Positions 1 through 4,733 of a DNA stretch of 5,913 nucleotides are shown here, one piece after another. The position numbers and the translations under genes are program-made. The notes beneath the pieces were generated by a model. The model was not told where the DNA came from. It saw only the letters and a list, made by a program, of their open reading frames with translations, and ran no database searches. Position 1 is the stretch's first letter; each line of letters starts with the position of its first letter. This DNA is from Gemmatimonadota bacterium. GTDB taxonomy: Bacteria; Gemmatimonadota; Gemmatimonadetes; Palauibacterales; Palauibacteraceae. Location: contig JAUVTH010000095.1 of the NCBI GenBank assembly GCA_030601615.1, positions 1 through 5,913 on the forward strand. The letters are read 5' to 3'.

Positions 1-367
1 GCATGTCCGCGAACCGGGCCTGCAGCTGAGGCTCGGGCGGCAGCTGCACCTCCACCTCGGGGGCGTCGAAGTCCGGCACTTCATCGGGTGGCGGTGGAAC
101 GACGATCTCGCGGGGCGGCGCCAGGGCGATCGCCTGCATGATCCCCCCACCCGCGGCGGCCACGGCATCGCCCATCCTCAAACCCGCCGCCACGGTACCG
201 GGGAGCGGCTGCAGATCGCTCTTCCACAACAGAAGCACCGCGCCGTGCACGGCAATCGAGATCAGCATGCCGAACATCGCGGTCCGCCGGTTGCGACGCG
301 TGTTGTCGCCCGCTGAAGACGGATAGCGACCGTCTCTCCTGGCTGTGTCGGTTCGCGTCGCGTCCAT
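1..367 (-). CDS. TonB-like energy transducer, N-terminal part (truncated by window edge)
   Basis: This is the first 122 codons of a minus-strand gene that runs off the left edge. Residues 1-30 are a basic, Arg-rich cytoplasmic tail. Residues about 31-48 form one hydrophobic membrane segment (MFGMLISIAVHGAVLLLW). It carries the Ser-x3-His signature of TonB proteins (S37, H41), the pair that in E. coli TonB works with ExbB/ExbD. From residue 84 the chain becomes proline- and acid-rich (PPPP at 91-94, further Pro-Glu/Pro-Asp runs), as expected for the periplasm-spanning linker. The C-terminal TonB domain, which would contact outer-membrane receptors, lies outside the window, so the exact subfamily cannot be fixed. 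The ATG at 367-365 is preceded by GGAGG with 8-nt spacing; a GTG directly upstream (370-368) is an in-frame alternative. The gene is divergent from the lipoprotein gene. Its presence implies an outer membrane. It could also be a TonB-domain protein with another role. Confidence 0.8.
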   Translation of the reverse strand, partial: MDATRTDTARRDGRYPSSAGDNTRRNRRTAMFGMLISIAVHGAVLLLWKSDLQPLPGTVAAGLRMGDAVAAAGGGIMQAIALAPPREIVVPPPPDEVPDFDAPEVEVQLPPEPQLQARFADM

Positions 368-375
368 CACCCTCG

Positions 376-380
376 CCTCC
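376..380 (-). promoter_or_regulatory. Shine-Dalgarno site of the TonB-like gene
   Basis: The minus strand reads GGAGG here, followed by CGAGGGTG and then the ATG at 367-365. The 8-nt spacing favours the ATG; the overlapping GTG at 370-368 would have a 5-nt spacing, so both starts remain possible. Confidence 0.6.
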
Positions 381-514
381 CCAGGGGAGAAGTCGGTCGC
401 GGTTTCCCCCCTGCCGTGCGCGGGGGTTCTGTCACCTGTTTCTAACTCTTGGGGGGACGACAGGTTCCCGCTTGCCCCTCTCCGGACTCCGGGTCAGATT
501 GCGCCACCTGTTTT

Positions 515-543
515 CCGGCTGCGCGCATGTCGCGCGCAGCCGG
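515..543. repeat. Perfect 12-bp inverted repeat with 5-nt loop upstream of the lipoprotein gene
   Basis: The left arm CCGGCTGCGCGC (515-526) and right arm GCGCGCAGCCGG (532-543) are exactly complementary, with the loop ATGTC between them. The RNA hairpin would be very stable (10 of 12 pairs are G-C). It is preceded by TTTT on the plus strand and has no T-run after it on either strand, so it is not a standard intrinsic terminator. It lies 31 bp upstream of the preferred lipoprotein start. The loop holds an ATG (527) in frame with that gene. It may be an operator dyad or a 5'-UTR structure; the function is unknown. Confidence 0.75.
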
Positions 544-574
544 CTTCCATCGGTGGTCGATCGGGAATCGTGTC

Positions 575-1234
575 ATGCGCTTTGCCAGGTCCGTCGCGCT
601 GATCGTCGCGCTTCTCAGCGCAGCATGCTGGCGAATCGGTGAACCGACGGAAAGCGCGGCCGTGATCACGTGGGCCGCCTTTCCCGACACGGTCGTGGTG
701 GGCCAGGTTTTCTCCTTCGAATTCGCGGGGCCCGTGACGCCGGATGCATGCGGCCGGCTGGATACGGCCGTCGTCCAGTTCGACGGGACGGACATTCGGC
801 TGTCGGGCAAACGCAGCGTGTATGATACGATGTGCTCCGACAGCCCGGTGGCCTTTTACGAGGTCAGGCCGCTGCGGATCGACATGGCGGGACGATACGC
901 AGTGTCTACGGAGGGCGGGTTTGACCTGGGCCACATCGTGGCCGTGGACTCAGGATCCTTCTCCACCATGCGGGCCCGGGGAGAGGGAACCGTCACCGAA
1001 GCCGGGGGCTGCCTTCTCTTCGGCCCGGGGTGGGTAGGCAACCAGCGACCGTTCGTCCTGCGCAACGCGCCGGCCGAGATCCGGGATGAGACGGATTCGG
1101 GAAGGCGCGTTCACGTGGTCGGCACACTGGCCGGATTCAGCCTGTGCGGCGTGTTCGGCTCGAGACCGGTCATCAAGGTCGATACGGCCTGGGTCACCGA
1201 TCGCCGCACGGAACAGTACTACAGCGAAGACTGA
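575..1234 (+). CDS. Small secreted lipoprotein of unknown function
   Basis: The product is 219 aa. Residues 1-18 form a lipoprotein signal peptide: Arg at 2 and 5, a hydrophobic core, then LLSAAC with C18 as the lipidation site (Ser at -3 is acceptable but not the most common). The mature part has four cysteines (C59, C87, C146, C191), suggesting two disulfides, C59-C87 and C146-C191. Residues about 30-125 look like an all-beta, Ig-like module (FPDTVVVGQVFSFEF, later an AGRY turn). Residues about 137-207 look like a small OB-like beta barrel: a GxVT-x-GGC opening, a VHVVGTL strand, a SLC strand, then an IKVDTAWV strand. These domain calls are my reading of strand patterns; I do not recognise the family. 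The ATG at 575 was chosen because it puts the signal peptide at the N-terminus; a weak GGGA lies 8 nt upstream. An ATG at 527 would add 16 residues. kbl begins 17 bp downstream, so the genes probably share a transcript. Likely outer-membrane or periplasm-anchored. Confidence 0.75.
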   Translation: MRFARSVALIVALLSAACWRIGEPTESAAVITWAAFPDTVVVGQVFSFEFAGPVTPDACGRLDTAVVQFDGTDIRLSGKRSVYDTMCSDSPVAFYEVRPLRIDMAGRYAVSTEGGFDLGHIVAVDSGSFSTMRARGEGTVTEAGGCLLFGPGWVGNQRPFVLRNAPAEIRDETDSGRRVHVVGTLAGFSLCGVFGSRPVIKVDTAWVTDRRTEQYYSED

Positions 1235-1240
1235 ACTAGC

Positions 1241-1247
1241 GGAGGGG
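1241..1247 (+). promoter_or_regulatory. Strong Shine-Dalgarno site of kbl
   Basis: GGAGGGG ends 4 nt before the ATG at 1252, just after the lipoprotein stop. It fixes the kbl start and shows that kbl can be translated independently of the upstream gene. Confidence 0.75.
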
Positions 1248-1251
1248 TCAG

Positions 1252-2478
1252 ATGGTCCTCTACGAGGAAGCGGACGTATCGGGGAGCACCGTAAACGAAG
1301 GCCTGAACCGAAGACTGGCCGGCGAGCTGGCCGCAATGCAGGAACAGGGCGTTTACAAGAGCCTCCTCCATATCATGGGAATGCAGGGAGCGGTCGTGCA
1401 ACTCGAAGAGTTCGGCGAGACCGTGAACCTGTGCTCGAACAACTACGTCGGCCTGTGTGACGTCCCCGAGGTGATCGAAGCGGTACGCGACGGAGCTTCC
1501 CGGTACGGGGCAGGCACGGCATCCGTGCGCTTCATCTGCGGAACGTGGGACATCCATCGCGAACTGGAAGACCGCATCGCTGACTTCCTCGAGACCGAGG
1601 CTTCCATAACGTACACGTCCTGCTGGAACGCCAACGGCGGGCTGTTCGGGTGTCTCCTCACGGACGAGGACGCTCTGATCAGCGACGAGCTCAACCACGC
1701 GTCGATCATCGACGGAATCCGCCTGTGCAAGGCCGAGCGCCACATCTACAGGCACATGGACATGGACGCCCTCGAGGACGCGCTCCGGAAGACGCAGGGC
1801 AATCGACATCGGCTCGTCATGACGGATGGCGTGTTCAGCATGGAGGGCGAGATTGCCCCCCTTCCGACCATACGCGAGCTGTGCGACCGGTACGACGCCG
1901 TGCTCACGGTTGACGATTCCCACGCGACGGGCGTGCTGGGCGACACTGGCCGGGGCACGCCGGAGCACTTCGGCATGCACGGTGAGGTGGACATCATCAC
2001 CTCTACGCTCGGAAAAGCGCTGGGCGGCATGGCGGGCGGCTTTACGGCATCCAGCCGACCAGTCGTGGACTACCTGGTTCAACGTTCCCGGACCCAGCTG
2101 TTCACCAACGCGATCCCGCCGCATTCGGCATGCGGGGCCCTGGCGGCGATCGACTACCTCGAATCGCACCCCGAACGCGTGCAGAAGCTGCGAGAAAATA
2201 CGGCGTACTTCCGCCAGAATCTGACCGACCTGGGTTTCAACCCGATCGAGGGCGATACGCCGATCGTCCCGGTCATCATCGGCGAGACCGCGGCGGCCAT
2301 CCGGATGAGCCGAGAGCTGCTGGACGAAGGAGTGTTCGTGATCGGTTTCGGATTCCCGGTCGTCCCGAAGGGAGAAGCGCGGATCCGGTGCCAGGTTTCC
2401 GCGGCGCACGAGACGGAGCACCTGGACCGGGCCCTGGCCGCGCTCCAGAAGGTCGGCAAGAACCTGGGGGTAATCTGA
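1252..2478 (+). CDS. kbl: 2-amino-3-ketobutyrate CoA ligase (glycine C-acetyltransferase)
   Basis: This is a PLP-dependent alpha-oxoamine synthase of 408 aa. It converts 2-amino-3-oxobutyrate plus CoA to glycine and acetyl-CoA, the second step of threonine breakdown through threonine dehydrogenase; it is cytoplasmic. KBL-like blocks run through the whole protein: SVRFICGT (91-98), SDELNHASIIDGIRLCKA (144-161, with H149 stacking on the PLP ring), TDGVFSMEG (191-199), VDDSHATG (220-227, D221 and H224 contacting PLP), TLGKALGG (252-259, K255 the Schiff-base lysine), VVPKGEARIR (370-379, substrate-carboxylate Arg) and the terminal GKNLGVI, nearly the E. coli KBL ending. About 10 extra N-terminal residues are present. 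The paralogues BioF and serine palmitoyltransferase share the fold, but the RFICGT block and C-terminus favour KBL. No threonine dehydrogenase is in the window. The stop overlaps the rpe start (TGATG). Confidence 0.92.
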   Translation: MVLYEEADVSGSTVNEGLNRRLAGELAAMQEQGVYKSLLHIMGMQGAVVQLEEFGETVNLCSNNYVGLCDVPEVIEAVRDGASRYGAGTASVRFICGTWDIHRELEDRIADFLETEASITYTSCWNANGGLFGCLLTDEDALISDELNHASIIDGIRLCKAERHIYRHMDMDALEDALRKTQGNRHRLVMTDGVFSMEGEIAPLPTIRELCDRYDAVLTVDDSHATGVLGDTGRGTPEHFGMHGEVDIITSTLGKALGGMAGGFTASSRPVVDYLVQRSRTQLFTNAIPPHSACGALAAIDYLESHPERVQKLRENTAYFRQNLTDLGFNPIEGDTPIVPVIIGETAAAIRMSRELLDEGVFVIGFGFPVVPKGEARIRCQVSAAHETEHLDRALAALQKVGKNLGVI

Positions 2479-3152
2479 TGGCAGGCCTGGTGTTGGCGCC
2501 CTCCATCCTGGCCGCCGACTACGCCCGGCTGGGCGAGCAGGTACGTGAGGCCGAGGAGGCGGGGGCGCGCTGGTTCCACGTGGACGTGATGGACGGTCAC
2601 TTCGTGCCCAATCTGTCGATCGGCCTTCCCGTCCTGGTGTCGTTGCGGGCGGTGTCCGACTCCTTCATGGACGTCCACCTGATGATCGACAACCCGGAGT
2701 CCTTCCTGGAGCCGTTCGCCAAAGCCGGGGCGGATCTGATCACCATCCACGAGGAGGTCGCCGTTCACCTCCACCGGGACATCCACGAGATCCGGCGGCT
2801 TGGTTGCAAGGTCGGCGTGGCGCTCAACCCGTCCACTCCTCCCGAGACGCTGCGAGAGATTCTCCCGGCGATCGACCTCGTCCTGTGCATGACGGTCAAC
2901 CCCGGGTTCGGAGGGCAGGCATTCATCCCAGAGGTGCTGGACAAGGTGCGCAGGGTGCGGCGGATGCAGGCGGACATGGGAATCGAGTCGCTTCACGTCG
3001 AGGTCGACGGGGGAATCGGTGTGTCGAACGCTCGCCAGGCGGCGGACGCGGGAGCCGACGTGCTCGTGGCCGGGTCTTCCGTGTTCCGCGGTGTCGGCAC
3101 GGTAGCGGAGAACTACGCGGCCATCCGCGAATCGCTCGCCGTCCAGGTATGA
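2478..3152 (+). CDS. rpe: Ribulose-phosphate 3-epimerase
   Basis: This 224-aa TIM-barrel enzyme interconverts D-ribulose 5-phosphate and D-xylulose 5-phosphate in the pentose phosphate and Calvin pathways; it is cytoplasmic. The length is normal for the family. Motifs seen: APSILAAD (7-14, catalytic-site S9), FHVDVMDGHFVPN (33-45) giving metal ligands H34 and D36 plus M38, DVHLMI (65-70) with ligand H67, the MTVNPGFGGQ phosphate-binding loop (138-147) and VEVDGGI (174-180) with D177, the second catalytic acid. All expected active-site residues are present, so the gene looks intact and functional. The ATG overlaps the kbl stop by one base (TGATG), with GGGGG at 2466-2470 as a possible Shine-Dalgarno. 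Its own stop overlaps the next start (ATGA). The operon link to kbl has no obvious pathway logic and may simply be housekeeping co-expression. Confidence 0.95.
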   Translation: MAGLVLAPSILAADYARLGEQVREAEEAGARWFHVDVMDGHFVPNLSIGLPVLVSLRAVSDSFMDVHLMIDNPESFLEPFAKAGADLITIHEEVAVHLHRDIHEIRRLGCKVGVALNPSTPPETLREILPAIDLVLCMTVNPGFGGQAFIPEVLDKVRRVRRMQADMGIESLHVEVDGGIGVSNARQAADAGADVLVAGSSVFRGVGTVAENYAAIRESLAVQV

Positions 3153-3454
3153 TCGTGACCGCTGGCGTCTCGGGCCTCCCGCGGATGACGGTTCACGTGC
3201 CCGCCCCCCTGAGGGAGCTGACGGGCGGGCGGGACCGGCTCCACTTCGAAGCCCGCACGGTCGACGATGTGCTCGAGCTGATCAGGGAGACAGAGCCTCT
3301 GCTCGCCGGACGCCTGTTCGCCGACGACGGCTCAGTGCGTCGCTACATTAATCTGTTCCTGAACGGGGCGGACCTCCGGCACCTGGAGGCAGCCGACCGG
3401 ACCGTGAGCCGCGACTCGGTGCTGTCCATCGTGCCTTCCGTGGCCGGTGGTTGA
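3149..3454 (+). CDS. MoaD/ThiS-family ubiquitin-like sulfur carrier protein (CysO-like)
   Basis: The product is 101 aa from the ATG that overlaps the rpe stop (ATGA), or 89 aa from an in-frame ATG at 3185. The shorter form aligns best with family N-termini (MTVHVPAPLRELTGG); the longer one fits translational coupling. Neither has a strong Shine-Dalgarno. The fold signature is a beta-grasp ubiquitin-like protein: a first strand (TVHVP), a helix (VDDVLELI), a RYINLFLNG strand and a C-terminal SVLSIVPSVAGG. The last two residues are the Gly-Gly needed for adenylation and thiocarboxylate formation. The middle and C-terminal pattern resembles M. tuberculosis CysO (from memory, RFVNIYVN and ILPAVAGG) more than canonical MoaD or ThiS. 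Nothing follows the diglycine, so no protease trimming is required. The adjacent adenylyltransferase is the expected activating partner. The acceptor could be cysteine, molybdopterin, thiamine or another thio-compound; the sequence alone does not decide. Confidence 0.87.
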   Translation: MIVTAGVSGLPRMTVHVPAPLRELTGGRDRLHFEARTVDDVLELIRETEPLLAGRLFADDGSVRRYINLFLNGADLRHLEAADRTVSRDSVLSIVPSVAGG

Positions 3455-4638
3455 TGGCGATCGGAGCTGGACGACGCGTGGCGGGTCTGACTCCGGAGGA
3501 GACGCTCCGCTACCATCGCCAGATCATCCTGCCGCAGGTGGGCCCGGCCGGACAGGAGCGACTCAAGCACGCCTCCGTCCTCATCGTGGGAGCGGGAGGG
3601 CTGGGCTCGCCCGCCGCCCTGTACCTGGCAGCTGCCGGAGTGGGCCGGTTGGGCGTAGTGGACGGGGACGTCGTGGAATTGAGCAACCTGCAGAGGCAGG
3701 TGCTCCACGACACGCCGTCCGTCGGCCGGTCAAAGACCGAATCCGCGGGTCGCCGCATCGCCCGCATCAACCCGGACGTCAGGATCGAGGAATACCCGGT
3801 CCGCCTGGACTCGGGGAACGCCATGTCCATTCTCGACGGATGGGATGTCGTGGTCGACGGCAGCGACAATTTTCCCACCCGCTATCTCGTCAACGACGCA
3901 TGTGTGCTTCTCGGCGTCCCCTTCGTATACGGGGCCATCTTCCGCTTCGAGGGCCAGGCCTCCGTTTTCGCTCACGGGGACGGTCCATGCTACCGGTGCC
4001 TGTTCCGGGACCCGCCTCCGCCTGAGATGGTGCCGAGCTGCGCGGAGGCGGGCGTCCTCGGCGTCCTCCCGGGCCTCGTGGGCACGATCCAGGCGACCGA
4101 GGCGATCAAACTGGTTCTCGGTATCGGGGATCCGCTGGTCGGCCGTCTGCTTCTCGTCGATACCCTGGCGATGCAATTCCGGGAGGTGGAGCTACGCCGC
4201 GATCCGGGGTGTGCAGTGTGCGGAGACGCGCCCACGATAACGGAACTGATCGACTACGAGGAGTTCTGCGGAGGCGCGGCCGCGCCGTCGGCCGCGCCCG
4301 TCGAGCGCCCCTCCGTTCCGGAGATCGACGTCGAGGAGTTGCGCGCCCGCATCGGTGTGGGCCAGCCTCCGCGAATCCTGGACGTGAGGGAACCCCACGA
4401 GTGGCGTATCAGCAACCTGGAGGCGTACGGAGCACGGCTGGTTCCGCTGGGCCAGCTTCAGGATGTCCTCGATGAGCTGGATCCTGCGGAGGACGTCGTG
4501 ATCTACTGTCGCACGGGACACAGAAGCGCGATCGCCGTGCAACAGCTGGCGTCGGCCGGATTCGAGAAGGCCCTGAACCTGCGCGGCGGGATCAACGAAT
4601 GGGCCCGCAGAATCGATCCCTCGCTGCCCACGTATTAA
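3454..4638 (+). CDS. moeB: MoeB/MoeZ-type sulfur-carrier adenylyltransferase with C-terminal rhodanese domain
   Basis: This 394-aa E1-like enzyme activates the C-terminal glycine of a ubiquitin-like sulfur carrier with ATP and, through its rhodanese domain, passes sulfur to make the thiocarboxylate. Residues about 12-265 are the ThiF/MoeB domain: LRYHRQIILPQVG (18-30), nucleotide loop GAGGLG (46-51), D72, NLQRQ (78-82), K94, DGSDNFPTRYLVND (135-148), and a zinc site from CYRC (C179, C182) and CAVC (C253, C256). C196 in PSCAEAG is the conserved cysteine near the catalytic loop. An Ala/Pro linker (about 274-290) leads to the rhodanese domain (about 291-394): DVREPHEW, then the active loop CRTGHRS with C352, and the ending DPSLPTY typical of MoeZ/MoeBR proteins. 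The ATG overlaps the carrier stop (TGATG); a TTG one codon earlier is possible. It is also called moeZ. The stop codon lies in the left arm of a palindromic element. Confidence 0.93.
   Translation: MAIGAGRRVAGLTPEETLRYHRQIILPQVGPAGQERLKHASVLIVGAGGLGSPAALYLAAAGVGRLGVVDGDVVELSNLQRQVLHDTPSVGRSKTESAGRRIARINPDVRIEEYPVRLDSGNAMSILDGWDVVVDGSDNFPTRYLVNDACVLLGVPFVYGAIFRFEGQASVFAHGDGPCYRCLFRDPPPPEMVPSCAEAGVLGVLPGLVGTIQATEAIKLVLGIGDPLVGRLLLVDTLAMQFREVELRRDPGCAVCGDAPTITELIDYEEFCGGAAAPSAAPVERPSVPEIDVEELRARIGVGQPPRILDVREPHEWRISNLEAYGARLVPLGQLQDVLDELDPAEDVVIYCRTGHRSAIAVQQLASAGFEKALNLRGGINEWARRIDPSLPTY
4273..4298. repeat. 10-bp perfect GC inverted repeat inside the moeB linker
   Basis: GGCGCGGCCG (4273-4282) and CGGCCGCGCC (4289-4298) are exact complements around a 6-nt loop. 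They encode the Ala/Pro-rich linker between the adenylyltransferase and rhodanese domains. The simplest explanation is GC-rich alanine codons; a role in slowing translation between domains is speculation. Confidence 0.5.
4615..4631. repeat. Direct repeat, left copy (end of moeB)
   Basis: GATCCCTCGCTGCCCAC matches GACCCCTCGCTGCCCAC at 4695-4711 with one T/C difference; the last 14 bases are identical. The copies start exactly 80 bp apart and flank the palindromic element. This copy encodes the conserved C-terminal DPSLPT of moeB, so it is probably the original. Confidence 0.75.
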
Positions 4639-4695
4639 CAGGTTACTGAAAAAGTCCTGGGTGGTCGCGCGCAGGGTTCTTCAGCAACCTGCTAG
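4635..4695. repeat. Imperfect palindromic element between convergent moeB and serA (REP/MITE-like, possible bidirectional terminator)
   Basis: The core arms CAGGTTACTGAA (4639-4650) and TTCAGCAACCTG (4680-4691) pair with a single mismatch. Pairing extends outward (TTAA against CTAG, two mismatches) and inward with a bulge (CCTG 4656-4659 with CAGG 4672-4675), leaving a loop of about 12 nt. The moeB TAA stop (4636-4638) is part of the left arm. The element lies between convergent genes, where a two-way terminator would be useful, but no clear T-run follows on either strand. From memory, arms of the type GCAGGTTGCTGAA resemble a palindrome repeated in many high-GC environmental genomes; I could not verify this. 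Confidence 0.6.
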
Positions 4696-4711
4696 ACCCC
4701 TCGCTGCCCAC
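4695..4711. repeat. Direct repeat, right copy
   Basis: This is the second copy of the 17-bp sequence at the end of moeB (one mismatch). It starts at the outer edge of the palindromic element's right arm. It is non-coding here, 22 bp beyond the serA stop. Confidence 0.75.
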
Positions 4712-4733
4712 TGCGAGCAAGGCTCCTGAAGGA

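Larger units (their letters stand above)
371..574. other. Divergent intergenic region (likely promoters for both directions)
   Basis: This stretch of about 200 bp separates the minus-strand TonB-like gene from the plus-strand lipoprotein gene, so promoters for both should lie here. I see no convincing sigma70-type -35/-10 pair on either strand. Visible structure: a C-run/G-run dyad (406-411 with 422-426, loop of about 10 nt) followed by TTCT; a 9-bp direct repeat CACCTGTTT at 433-441 and 505-513; and a perfect 12-bp inverted repeat at 515-543, listed separately. No coding potential is apparent apart from a possible 16-codon extension of the lipoprotein from an ATG at 527. Confidence 0.5.

Noticed and set aside
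138..326. A short plus-strand open frame at the left edge
   Set aside because: It lies antisense to the TonB-like gene, whose membrane segment and Ser-x3-His motif are convincing.
1219..2421. A 400-codon open frame on the minus strand opposite kbl
   Set aside because: It is the antisense shadow of kbl, an effect common in high-GC genomes. The plus strand encodes an intact KBL with all active-site motifs, and the antisense product has no recognisable domain.
1252..2478. Naming the alpha-oxoamine synthase bioF or serine palmitoyltransferase
   Set aside because: The RFICGT block and the GKNLGVI C-terminus fit KBL much better, and no biotin or sphingolipid genes are nearby.
2154..2996. A 280-codon minus-strand open frame across kbl and rpe
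   Set aside because: It spans the junction of two well-supported plus-strand genes and its product is low-complexity His/Arg/Asp-rich, typical of a codon-bias shadow.
3447..4025. An alternative-frame 192-codon open frame inside moeB
   Set aside because: It is Arg/Gly/Pro-rich with no domain, and overlaps the fully conserved MoeB/ThiF domain in another frame.
4639..4691. Classical intrinsic terminator for moeB or serA
   Set aside because: The hairpin is good, but no clear T-run follows on either strand, so I describe it as a palindromic element with only possible terminator function.
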